From an uncultured Oscillospiraceae bacterium (lineage in GTDB: Bacteria; Bacillota; Clostridia; Oscillospirales; Oscillospiraceae), in contig CAJTUD010000061.1 in NCBI GenBank assembly GCA_910579725.1, positions 5,231 to 16,788 of the forward strand: a DNA stretch of 11,558 nucleotides. The letters run 5' to 3'. Shown here piece after piece: positions 1 to 10,819 of this stretch. A program made the position numbers and the translations under genes. The stretch's first letter is position 1. Each line of letters opens with the position of its first letter. Below the pieces are notes generated by a model. It worked only from the letters and a program-made list of their open reading frames with translations, made no database searches and had not been told where the DNA came from.

Positions 1-3000
1 CCCGCCGCTTCTGTGTCCCCGGAGCCGGAGGACGCTCCCGCGCCGGGACTGGCCCGGTTCAGCCTGTTCCCCACGGTGGAGGAACAGGTGGAGGTGATTG
101 CCGAGGCCCAGGCGGAGGAAAAGCGGCAGCCGGAGATTGACGCTTCCTCCATCCATCGTGTATCTGACGCGGTGGTGGACCACATCCTTACCAGCGGCGG
201 CAACAGCAGGCACAGCATTGAGCGCATTGTCGCGTTCTTCCAGAAAAGTCCCAACAACGAGGACGCCGCCGCGTTTTTGGAGAAGGAGTATGGGGTCGGC
301 GGCAAGGGCCTGACGGTTGCCAGGACAAAGTACGCCATGTGGTTTGATGAAAAGGGGATTCATGTCTGCCCCGGAAACAACACCTATGGAACTATTTTCA
401 CACATCTCCCGTGGTCCGCTGCCGCCGTCCACATTTCCCAGCTTTTGAAGGACGGGATGTTTGCCAGCCAGGAAAAGATTGACACGGCACGGGAAAATGA
501 GTTGGACAGTCTTGCTAACAGCCTCGCCAATCTCCGTGCGAATTTCAGTGACGCGGCAAAAGAGAAGGACTACCTGCACACCGTTTCCGAAGCGTATGGG
601 GAAAGCCGGAGCGAGGAAAGTGCGCTTCGGATCAAGGAACTTCTGCGTGAGCCGGAGAGCCGCCGCCGTGTCCTCTCCGAATTGCGGGCGTTCTCCAATT
701 CTTATGTAACAGACCGCTCTTTGCTGGAACACCGCCCCACTATATCCCTGCCTGCGCTGATCCGGCAAACCGCCGATCTGGATAAGCCGGTCACAGAGTT
801 TAAGGCGGTGGACGGCTTTGCCCCCGCAAAAGCCACTTTTATCACGGAAGATGAAATCGACCAATTTTTGGCGGATGGCCCCAGCCTCCAAGACAGCAAA
901 ATCCGCATTTATTCCTACTTCATACAGGGACACGACGCCAAGGAGTGCGCCGCGCTTTTGCGGCATGAATATGGAGATAGTGGCCATGTTTCTGAGGGCT
1001 GGCAGACATGGAGCGATGGGAAAGGGATCAAACTTACCCGTTCCGATGAGAATGGCGATTATGACACCGTTCATCTCAACTGGAACCAGGCGCAGAAGCG
1101 CATCCGGGACTTGATTGAAAAAGACCGCTATCTCACCAATAAAGAGCGGGAAAGCCTGCCAGAGCATGACAAAAACCATCTTGCCCAAATGCTTTATCAC
1201 TTTTTCTCCCATGTGCCAGACTGCCAGCATCGGCCCTTTTCCAATGGCGCGGACGCTGCGGAGGCGGCAAAGCAGATAATCCCCCTGCTGGAAACGCCCG
1301 AAGCGGCGTCAAAGCTGTTCGATACCATGTTGAGCGACTTTACCACTGTCAGCCCGGACGCAGAGGGCTATACGGGCATGATGTTTGCCATGCGGGACAT
1401 GGGGGCGTTTGTGCGCGGGGATTCTCCCCTGTTCTCCCCGCTGCCGGAGAGTGCCCTGCAAGCGGAGCGCGAGGTAAAGGAACGCAACCGGAAAAAAGGC
1501 CAGACCGCGCAAAAAGCCGCTGTGACCGATGCGCCGGGGGAGGCTTCTGGGGAATTGGCTGCGGTGGCCCGTGCCCTTGCCAGCAAACGCAAGCCGGAGG
1601 CCGAGGCCCAGGGTGATGGACAATTCTCCCTGTTTTCCTCCGGGCAGACGGCGGAGACAGAGCCGCTGGAACAGCGTGAGATCACCGATGCGGACCTTGA
1701 CCATTTTCTCATTGAGGATTTGGGCGACCCGGAGCGCAGGCAGAGGCTTTACGCCCTGTTTACCGAGGGCTGGTCTGACGCGATCATCGTGCGGAAGCTG
1801 GAACAGGAGTATAGCCGCTCCCGGCGCGGAAATCTGGAAGGGGGCTTCTGTACCCTGACGGACGGTACACGGGGCTACGCCTATTTTACGAAAGAACTGC
1901 GGATTTCTCCCAGGCCGGAGGGAAAGATGCGCCATGTCTCCTTTGAGGAAATGGCCGCGCATATCCGCCAGCTTATCCAGGAGGGCCGCTACCTGTCCCC
2001 GGAAGAACTGGAGCAGTATCAGAAAGACCATGCGGCCCCGGAGCCGGAGGCCCCAAAAGCGGAGGTGGAGAAAAAGTACAGTCTTGGCTACGGTTATTTA
2101 GGGAACGGCCTCACCGTCTGGAACAGCATGGAAATGGAAGATGGCGATTATAAGACCATCGCCCATATCGCCCCGGACAGGACTGTGACATTCTATGCTG
2201 ACGATCTGCCGGAAGAAATCAAACAGGAAATCCAACACACCGCCGCCACGTCTGACGCCAGAATCTCCGCAACGCAGGATGCCCCCGTATTTTCTGCGCC
2301 GCCCCAAGTGCCGGAACAGGAGCAGGAAACCTCCCGCTCCCCCTGGTGGGATGAATACACCGCCCTTAAAGCAAATTATCCGAATCATCTTGTGCTTTAC
2401 CAGGTGGGCGACTTTTTTGAGCTGTTCGGTGCGGATGCCAAAAACGCCGCTGATGTGCTGGAGCTGACCCTGACCACCCGGCCCATCGGCAGCGTTGGCC
2501 GGGTGGAGATGTGCGGCTTACCCGCCCACGCACTGGAGCAGAATGTGGAAAAGCTTCGTGGGCAGTATGACGTGGCTATTTCCACGGTTGACGAAAAAAC
2601 CGGCGCATACCAGACCCGAACCATGGCCGCCCTAATGACAGGGGCGGAGCCGGAGAAACAGGCCGTGGAACAAAGTGAATCCCCCGCTCCGGTGGGAGAA
2701 GCGGCCGCTGTTGTCCAGAATCCCAACTATGAGATCACGGTTACATCTGCGGAAGCGTTGATTTTAGCAAGGCCAATGTCGCAAGCGGGAATCACGCCCG
2801 AACGGACTGTCCAGGAAAATGGCGATGTGACATTCAGCGTTGCGGAGGCTGAAAAAGATACCCTCGAACGGCTGATTACCAAAATCAGGAATGATATTTC
2901 CAAAGCGGCGGCTGTGTCCAGGCCCAAAAAGGCCAGACGCACACGCCCGGAGATCAATTACAGCACTTTTGCTAAACTGTTCCCGGAGATCATCAGCGGC

Positions 3001-6000
3001 GAATACCGCAGTATGCGCTTGCAGGCTGGGCCGTCCTATATGCCCCTCCATGTCCAGTGGATCGCCGATGATGTTGTCGCCCTCGGCCATACCTTCAGAC
3101 AGAACGGCGATACCATGAATGACCCGGAAATGACCTTCCGGGTTGACCGGGAAAAGGGGACGATGGAGGCGCTGACCTTCCAGCAGGATGGCGGCGTTCC
3201 AATCTATCAGCAGGTCTACCCGGAGCCGGGTAAATGGATTCCCAAGCTGCGGAACGACTTGAACAACTTTGCCTCAAAGTGGATGAAGAATATCACAGCG
3301 CAGAAATTCATTAGGGAGCGGGCTGTTGCTGTGAAGGATGGAGAGGACGTTGAGGTTTTCTTCAGCCCGGAAGGGACGCCCATCGCCGCCTATGACATTC
3401 TGATGCGGGAAGCGGACGCCATCACAGCGCAGCTTTTGAACGATGAACGCTACGCAAACGCCCGGATGAACAGTGATGAGCAGAACAGCCGGGATGAATG
3501 CTACATCGCAATCAACCGAATTGCGGTTTCCATGCTCAAAACAAATCCGCAGTTTTATCAGGCCTATTTCGACACACTGGTGGCGGTTCATCAGTTCCGC
3601 GAGTACCTTTTTGAGACTACCTACCAACAGAATTTGGCGGCAGAGCAGCCGCCTGTCAGCGCCGTCACACTGTACCGGGAGGCGCTTGCTGTGCTGGTTG
3701 GCGCCGTTAAGGGCAGCAGTTTTTACGATTATCTCCGTGACCGGGAAACGGATTATGACAGCGCCAGGAACGAACTGGACGCTGAGATCACCGCCATGAT
3801 GGAGGAAATCAAAGAACAAAATCCCGCCCTGCACGAAGCCTGCCACACCCTGCCCAAGTTCCGGGAGTGGCTGATTGAGGATATTCTGGAACAGACCTAT
3901 CAGGATGTTATCACCGACCCCCGTGACGCGGTGCAGCGGTACGCCGGTACGCCGGACGCCCCGGCGTGGATTCAAGAGGCCCCGGCACAGCCGGAGCGGA
4001 ACGCCCGTGAAACGGCGCCCCAGGAGGAAATGTCCGAGGCCCGTGATCCGCTGGCCCCGGCTTATCGGGAGGGCGATACAGTCTATATAGAGAATAAACC
4101 CTTTATCATTTCCAAAATCGACTCATTTGAAATCCAGTTGCAGTACCCCAACACGGTACCGCCATTGCTCACCAGTGAAGAAATCACACACTTTGAGTAC
4201 CTTCTGCGTCAGGACCCCCGCAATCTCGCTATCTCTGATTTCCTCTCTGCTGACACCAGCCGTATTACCAGGGAGATTCTGACAGCACATCTTTTGACCC
4301 CCAATGAGTTGGAGATGGTATCGCATTGGTTCCGATCCGGTGAGGGCAACATCCAAATTGCTGGACGTATCAAGGAAATGCTTTCCGGCCGGTCTGGTTC
4401 AGTAAGCGCTCCGTGGAATAGCGTGGCAAACTACTCCACAGATGATAAGGGATTTCGTGTGACTCACCAGCAGAATGTGGGTTTTCGGACCTGGGAGGAA
4501 GTAGCGGCCATTTATCGTAGCCTCTGGCAACTGGAATTTGATGGTTTTTCCCATGAGCCACCCACCGTGGACACTTTGGAGACAGAGCAGGCGGAGGCCG
4601 GTACAGAGATACCCCAGGCGTTGGAGGCGGCACCAGAACCCACCGGGGCAGGTGCGCCGGAAAATGCGAAAATAGTTTGGCATACCCCCGCCGGGAAAGA
4701 ATACCGCGCCGGGGACACGGTGGAATACTTTGTTGATGGAACGCCTCACCAGATCACCATTGACAGCATAGGCGAGGACTACATTTATTACACATTCCCC
4801 GATTTAGCCCAAGCCCCCGTTGAGATGTTCCGTGATAGATTTGAAAAACTCCTGGATGATGGCACCCATTCTATTGTCCAGAAGGCCAGCGAACACCCCC
4901 AGCAGGCTCCCGCCATGGAGCAATCAGAGGCGGAGAGGGGGGATGATACTGTCCCTGTTGAACCTGACTTCACCCCCAACGCCGAAAAGTATTGGGAGTT
5001 AAAAGCCCAGCACCCGGATAAACTCATCGGCGTCCAGGTAGGGGAGTTTATGATGTTCTATGGCAAGGATGCCGAAGAAGCGGCCTCCGCCCTGGGAACA
5101 AAGGCCCCGATACTGGATATTCCCGGTTTGGGACAGACACCCACCACCGGGAAACGCGGTGCATGGCAGGCTGTGCTTAAAAAGTTGCTGGAGCATGGTA
5201 AGAGCGTGGTGCTGGCCCGTCCCGATCCCCAGCGCGGCCCTGACGCCCCCTATGAGATCATTAAGGAGCGGGATATTTCCGAGTACATCCCCTTGGGTAA
5301 GGAACTGGCCATTGACGGACGGCGCATGAAGGTGGACAGCATCGACTACGATAACGGCAAGGTCAGCCTCTTGGATATGGAAATGGCGGAGAAATACCGC
5401 TATCCCGTTTTCCGGGAGGAACCTGTCGCCTATGTCCGTGAGTATGTAGAGGAAGCAGAGTGGCGGGAATTTGAGCAGACAGCCCGTATTGAAAATGTGA
5501 TGGAGGGCCAATCTGCCGATGAACCGGAAAGCCAGGATCATGCCGAAACTAACGCACTGGAGGAAGCCAAGCGGCTGATAGAGGATTTCTGTGATGCGGA
5601 ATATGGCAGCGGCAGCGTTGATTTTTCTGATCTGGAGCATATCGGCATCGCCTACACCACTACCGAGGATGAACGGCACGAAATTCAAGTGGAGGTCAAT
5701 CTGCTGGATTTCAGTGTCACACAGATGCTGGATGACCAGCTTATCGAACAGCGCAGGTACAAGACCCTGCGGGAAATGATCGACAATGAATTGTCCGACC
5801 TTGATTTTGAGGACCTGATCCACATGAGTGGTGAGCCGGAGCAACTGCTGGCAACCGTGCTGAAAGCGGCGCACAAGCCGGGACCCGCCCCGGAACCGGA
5901 ACAGGTGGAGATCGACGGCGGCAGGATCGCAGAGCCGCCCGCACCCAAAACGCCCATGACCTCTCAGGTGGTGGGACGGGTAAACGCCGGAGCCTTTGAT

Positions 6001-9000
6001 GTGGTATTTGAGGAACTGCACGTTGGCCCGGAACTGCACAATTTCCACATTACCGATGAGGGCCTTGGCACTGGCGGTCAGAAAACCAAATATCAAAACA
6101 ACGTAGCGGCTATCCGTACCTTGAAGCAGATCGAGGCGGAGGGCCGTTTGGCTGCCCGGTCGGAACAGGAGATACTGTCCCACTATGTGGGCTGGGGCAG
6201 CCTGGCCCCGGCGTTTGACGAACACAACAAAGCGTGGGCAAAGGAATTTGCGGAATTGCAGTCCCTTCTCACCCCGGAGGAATACGCCGCCGCCAGAGCG
6301 ACCACATTGAGCGCCCACTATACCAGCCCCCGTGTTATCAAGGCCATTTACGATGCTGTGGGGCGGATGGGCTTTCAGCCGGGGAATATCCTGGAACCGT
6401 CCTGCGGCATCGGAAACTTTTTCGGCCTGCTGCCGGAAGCCCTTTCCGGCGCAAATCTGTACGGCGTGGAACTGGACAGCTTGACGGGCAGGATCGCCAG
6501 ACAGCTTTACCAAAAGGCCCATATTACCGTGGACGGCTTTGAGAACACCGACCACCCGGACGATTTCTTTGACCTTGCCGTAGGCAACGTGCCCTTCGGC
6601 TCATATAAAGTCCATGACCGCCGCTATGACCGGCACAATCTACAGATACATGACTACTTCCTGATGAAAACACTGGACAAGCTGCGTCCCGGAGGCATTA
6701 TGGCGGTCATTACCTCTAAGGGCACTATGGACAAGAAAAACAGCAAGGTCCGTGAAGCCCTGGCGCAAAAGGCCGACCTCTTAGGCGCGATCCGCCTGCC
6801 CAACAACGCTTTCAAGGCCAACGCCGGAACCGAAGTCACCAGCGATATTCTGTTCTTCCAGAAACGGGCCACAGTGCCGGAAAAGCTGCCGGAATGGGTG
6901 GAAAGCGGCCTGACCACGGACGGCGTACCCCTTAACCAATATTACCTTCAGCACCCGGAAATGGTGCTGGGCACGATGGTTCGGGGCAAAAGTATGTACG
7001 GCAACGACACGGAAACCGCCTGTTATCCCATTGAAGGCGCTGATCTGGCGGAACAGCTTGCCGGGGCCATTACCCATATTGCCCCGCCCGACCGGGAACT
7101 GCTGGACATGGACGCCCCCGAACAGGAGGACGGCAAAACGGCTGAGAGCATCCCGGCGGACCTGAATGTACGCAATTTCAGTTATACGGTATCCAAGGGG
7201 AAAATCTACTTCCGGGAAAACTCCCGCATGGCCCCGGTGGAGCTGGGCAAGGTCCCAACCGCCCGTGTCAAAGGGATGATCGGGATTCGGGACAGTGCCC
7301 GGAAACTTATTGATTTGCAGTTGAAAGGCGCGGATGACGCTGAGATTAAGGCGGAACAGGCCAACCTTAACCGCCTCTATGACGCCTATACCAAAAAATA
7401 CGGCATCTTGAACAGCCCCGGAAACCGGCTGGCGTTCAATCAGGATTCCTCCTATCCCCTGCTCTGCTCCCTGGAAGTGCTGGATGATGAGGGCAATTTT
7501 AAGCAGAAAGCGGATATGTTCACCAAGCGGACCATCCAGCACCACGAGGCCGTGACCAGCGTAGACACGGCGGTGGAAGCTCTGGCGGTATCTATCGGTG
7601 AGCGGGCCTGTGTGGATTTGGGCTTTATGGCCTCCCTCATGGGCGACCGGAGCCCGGCTGGCAGCGGCGGCAAAATCCCGCAGATCGTGGAGGATTTGAA
7701 GGGAGTCATTTTCAAAGACCCGGCCACCGGCCCCTTTGACATTGACGGTGACGCCGTGTCCTGGTATAAGGGTTGGCAGACGGCGGACGAATACCTGTCC
7801 GGTGATGTCCGCGCAAAGCTGGCCAAGGCCCGCGCCGCCGCCGAAGAATACCCGGAGTTCGCCGTCAACGCGGAGGCGCTGGAGCAGGTGCAGCCCAAGG
7901 ACCTGACCGCCGCCGAGATCAGTGTGCGGATCGGCGCACCATGGGTCAAGCCGGAGTATTACCGGCAATTTCTTTTTGAGCTACTTCAAGTGCCGGAATA
8001 TCTGCATGAAAAGATAGATGTTTTCTACAACAAAGTCACAGGCGAATGGAATGTGAAGGGCAAGAGCGTGGACAAGCGGGACAATGCCCGCATCCATGCC
8101 ACCTATGGCACCAAGCGCAGAAGCGCCTATGTCATTTTTGAGAACCTTTTGAATCAGCGGGATTCGCGGGTTTATGATGAGGGCGCCGAAGGAAAGCGTG
8201 TTCTCAATCCCAAGCACACTGCCATTGCCCAGCAGAAAGCGGAGGCCATTGACCAGGCGTTCCGGGACTGGATTTTCAAAGACCCGGAGCGCCGCGCTGA
8301 CCTGTGCGCCACTTATAACCGAATTTTTAACTCCAAGCGGCCCCGCGAATACAACGGCGACCACATCACCTTCGCCGGGATGAACCCGGAGTACAAGCTG
8401 GAACCCCACCAGCGCAACGCCGTGGCCCGGATGCTCTACGGCGGCAACTCCCTTCTGGCCCACTGTGTCGGCGCAGGCAAGACCTTTGAAATGACAGCGG
8501 CGGCAATGGAGAGCAAACGGCTGGGCCTGTGTCAGAAATCCCTTTTTGTGGTCCCCAACCATTTGACCGAGCAATGGGGCAGCGACTTCTTGACCCTCTA
8601 CCCCGGCGCCAAGGTGCTTGTGGCGACCAAAAAGGACTTTAAGCCCAAGAACCGCAAGAAGTTCTGTGCCCGCATCGCCACCGGGGACTATGACGCCGTT
8701 ATCATCGGCCATTCTCAATTTGAGATGATCCCCCTCTCCCCGGAGCGGCAGGCGCAGGTGATCGAGGATCAAATCAGCGAGATCATGGACGCTATCAGGG
8801 AAGCCAAGGAGCAAAATGAAGAAAATTGGTCCATCAAGCAGATGGAGGGGACAAGAAAAGACCTGGAGGCGAAGCTGAAAAAGCTCACCGACAAGAAGAA
8901 GGACGACACCGTTACCTTTGAGGAATTAGGTATTGACCGCCTGTTTGTGGATGAGGCCCATTACTATAAAAACCTCTTTTTACACACAAAAATGCGGAAT

Positions 9001-9129
9001 GTGGCAGGTATCGCCCAAACTGAGGCGCAGAAATCCAGCGATATGTTTGGTAAATGCCGCTATCTGGATGAGCTGACAGGCGGCAGAGGCGTGACCTTTG
9101 CCACTGGAACACCTATTTATACACTTTAG
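1..9129 (+). pseudogene. Giant conjugative-element methyltransferase/SNF2-type helicase, cut off at helicase motif III (5' end outside window)
   Basis: The frame is open from base 1 through 3,038 residues counted from position 13. The GTG at 13 has no ribosome binding site, so the true start lies upstream. Domains seen: four ~100-residue repeats (about 50-156, 277-380, 557-668, 1407-1507); a YSLGYG module (689-746); MutS domain I-like modules (776-860, containing VGDFFELFGADA; and 1653-1742, degenerate); and beta-rich YR(E/A)GDTV modules (from 1351 and 1564). An N6-adenine methylase follows, with motif I ILEPSCGIGNFF (2126-2137) and NVPFG (2192-2196) replacing NPPY. The first helicase lobe has Walker A GAGKT (2820-2824), a charged helical insert (~2917-2972), DEAH (2980-2983) and ATGTPI (3030-3035). 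Family members continue with SNS and a second RecA lobe; here the protein reads YTL and stops. Such proteins are known from Firmicute integrative conjugative elements and are thought to act on element DNA. Helicase activity should be lost; the methylase domain is complete. Insertion of the neighbouring recombinase element explains the break. Confidence 0.9.
9100..9126. other. Probable attachment-site junction (attL or attR) of the serine-recombinase element within the helicase gene
   Basis: The conserved helicase codons for ATGTPI occupy 9100-9117. The next codons encode YTL and a TAG stop instead of the SNS(M) expected in this family. A large serine recombinase gene begins just beyond, pointing inward, as is usual for an integrase next to its own attachment site. 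The crossover dinucleotide cannot be fixed from one junction. It should lie where homology to intact helicase genes ends, about 9105-9120. The host strand around it reads ACTGGAACACCTATTTATAC. Confidence 0.65.
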
Positions 9130-9226
9130 CTATTATTTTGGATTCCCTAAACTTGCAATCTCAAAAGATGATTATTTCACGGTGTTCAATCATTTTTCGT
9201 CACAAATTCAAGGAACCCCTTCACGG
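9130..9226. other. 97-bp non-coding gap between converging helicase remnant and recombinase gene
   Basis: No gene fits here. The gap holds the first copy of an 8-bp direct repeat TTCACGGT (9176-9183); the second copy (9220-9227) overlaps the recombinase stop codon by one base. It also holds a weak inverted repeat ATGATT/AATCAT flanking the first copy. None of this resembles a strong GC-rich terminator. Being next to the presumed attachment site, it may hold accessory recombinase or directionality-factor binding sites, but that is inference. Confidence 0.4.
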
Positions 9227-10747
9227 TTAAATACTAAAATCAATGCTGATTCCGTCCTTGTCTGACACATATACCACGTTAATCATCGTAGCGGCCAGGG
9301 TATGCTTTTCCTCAGTGGAGAGAGTATCCCAACGGCTCATCGGGTCAGCTAACGGGGCAGTGTCAATCTCCTTGTGCTTTCGCGCCTTGGACTGACATTC
9401 CAATTCCAGGGCCGATTTCCTCTCATGAAGTTCATTTACGCGGTCCTGGATATACCGAAAAAGTGTAGCGTCTGCATCGGCAATCTTGTCCATCAGCTTT
9501 CGGATTTCCCCGTCAATACGGATAATCTCCGCCTTGATGGATTCAGCCGCAGCGTCAGGCTCGCGCTTTTCCGTTTTGGCAATCGTCAGTTCTTCTAAAC
9601 GCTTTTTCATAGCCGCAAATACAAGCGATTCAACATCATCCGGCCTTGTCTGGAGCCGCTTTTGAATACACCCGTTAGCCTTATACGCCCCGCTGCAATC
9701 GTAGTATCTCCACCGTTTTGTCCTGGAGGCGTTCCACGAATAAATGAGAGCCAGGGCATAGTGGCAATGACTGCATTTTGCAAGTCCCGTCAACCATGAA
9801 TTACGGGCGTTTCCGTTGTTGCGAAACTTTGAATTGCGGGATTTCTTATCCTGCACCATCAACCATGTTTCCGCGTCCACAAGCCCCTCGTGATACCCTA
9901 TTTTGATATAATTGATACCATCCGCCTGTTTATGCCGAAAACAGCCGTGAACGCCGTCAAAAGCCTCCACATCGTCAATAATGCGATAACCCTTTGACAC
10001 AAAATACTGATATACCTCTTTGTCCGCACGAACATAAAGCGGACTTTTGAGAATTTGCGATAAATGGCTCCTGTCCATGTTCTTTTTGGGGTCAATATTG
10101 ACCTCAATGCCATTTTGGATGAAGTACGAAAGTACATTGCTGAGTGAAATATCCGGGTTTTTGTAGAGAGTGTAAGCGGTTCGGACCACATCAGCCCTGT
10201 CGGACGGCACCAGCACAGAACCCGTCTTGCCGTTGACCGTCCGCCGCTCCGGTATGTATCCATAGTAGACCTTTCCACCCTGGTAAAACCCTGTCTCTGC
10301 TGCCCTGGTTCCATAAGCGTCCGCAACTCTGCCCGCGATTGTCTCGCGCTCAAATTCCGCAAAATTCAGCAGATTGTTGCGCATGAGCCGCCCTTCTTTT
10401 GTCTCCGTGTTAAACGGCTCTGTCAATGAAATTACGCTCACTCCATAACGGTCCAGTACGTCAGTTACATTGAGATATTCCCGCAGATTTCGGCTGAAAC
10501 GGTCATACTTTTTTACAACAATGCGGCTAATCAATCCAGCTTTTGCGTCATCCATCATCCGTTGAAATTCGGGCCTGTGCGCAATGTCCTTTCCGCTCTT
10601 GCCATCATCACAGTAAAGACGGTATTTCTCCCCCTTTTTGAGTTGCTTCATGCAGTCCGCTTTTTGGCTGTCAATGGACAAGGAGTTGTTGCCCTTGTCC
10701 CTGTCGCTTACCGAGCGGCGCACATAAATCGCCACATATTTTTCCAT
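9227..10747 (-). CDS. Large serine recombinase (site-specific integrase), apparently intact, 506 aa
   Basis: The protein catalyses integration and excision of the element by double-strand cleavage through a serine linkage. The N-terminal resolvase domain (about 4-150) carries the catalytic serine in YVRRS (Ser12), the YDRFSR motif (81-86) and EFERETIAGR (131-140). A recombinase domain follows (about 155-310), then a zinc ribbon with cysteines at 325, 328, 351 and 360 (CSHC and C-x8-C), a charged coiled-coil-like segment (about 375-455) and a short C-terminal tail. The length suits large serine recombinases of Firmicute transposons and mobilizable elements (about 450-600 aa). The ATG start is set by AAGGAG nine bases upstream. 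The gene points away from the replication-like gene and toward the presumed attachment site, so it belongs to the element that broke the helicase gene. All visible catalytic residues are present. A near-consensus promoter and an inverted repeat lie immediately upstream, suggesting control by a repressor. Confidence 0.95.
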   Translation of the reverse strand: MEKYVAIYVRRSVSDRDKGNNSLSIDSQKADCMKQLKKGEKYRLYCDDGKSGKDIAHRPEFQRMMDDAKAGLISRIVVKKYDRFSRNLREYLNVTDVLDRYGVSVISLTEPFNTETKEGRLMRNNLLNFAEFERETIAGRVADAYGTRAAETGFYQGGKVYYGYIPERRTVNGKTGSVLVPSDRADVVRTAYTLYKNPDISLSNVLSYFIQNGIEVNIDPKKNMDRSHLSQILKSPLYVRADKEVYQYFVSKGYRIIDDVEAFDGVHGCFRHKQADGINYIKIGYHEGLVDAETWLMVQDKKSRNSKFRNNGNARNSWLTGLAKCSHCHYALALIYSWNASRTKRWRYYDCSGAYKANGCIQKRLQTRPDDVESLVFAAMKKRLEELTIAKTEKREPDAAAESIKAEIIRIDGEIRKLMDKIADADATLFRYIQDRVNELHERKSALELECQSKARKHKEIDTAPLADPMSRWDTLSTEEKHTLAATMINVVYVSDKDGISIDFSI

Positions 10748-10756
10748 ATTATCAGT

Positions 10757-10762
10757 CTCCTT
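10757..10762 (-). promoter_or_regulatory. Ribosome binding site of the serine recombinase
   Basis: AAGGAG on the minus strand, nine bases before the ATG that ends at 10747. It supports that start over internal alternatives. Confidence 0.8.
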
Positions 10763-10767
10763 AAAAT

Positions 10768-10819
10768 AACAGGCCGATAAATGCTACCTACTACATTAGT
10801 ATAGCACTATCGGCCTGTT
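10768..10819. promoter_or_regulatory. Perfect 12-bp inverted repeat around the recombinase promoter, candidate operator
   Basis: AACAGGCCGATA (10768-10779) and TATCGGCCTGTT (10808-10819) are exact reverse complements separated by 28 bases. One arm lies in the -35/-10 spacer. The other lies in the leader, just before the ribosome binding site. The -10 box and the likely transcription start fall between them. The promoter-side arm is upstream of the start, so this recombinase transcript cannot fold the two arms together. That favours a DNA operator, for example two repressor dimers or a loop, over an RNA hairpin. Read-through transcripts from upstream could still form the hairpin and hide the leader. 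Confidence 0.6.

Noticed and set aside
13..15. GTG at 13 as the start of the giant protein
   Set aside because: There is no ribosome binding site in the 12 bases before it, the frame is open to base 1, and the protein begins in a proline-rich linker typical of the interior of this family.
2338..2600. A MutS mismatch-repair gene
   Set aside because: Only domain I-like segments occur, embedded in the polyvalent protein. The MutS clamp, lever and ATPase domains are absent.
4999..8814. Long minus-strand open frames at 4999-6555, 6781-7968 and 7981-8814
   Set aside because: They lie wholly inside the giant plus-strand gene, which has recognisable motifs throughout. Their translations look like antisense of GC-rich codons, with no family resemblance and no convincing ribosome binding sites.
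9112..9129. The helicase stop as a sequencing error or simple nonsense mutation
   Set aside because: The sequence after ATGTPI does not resume helicase homology in any frame that I can see. A recombinase gene follows at once, so an insertion junction explains it better.
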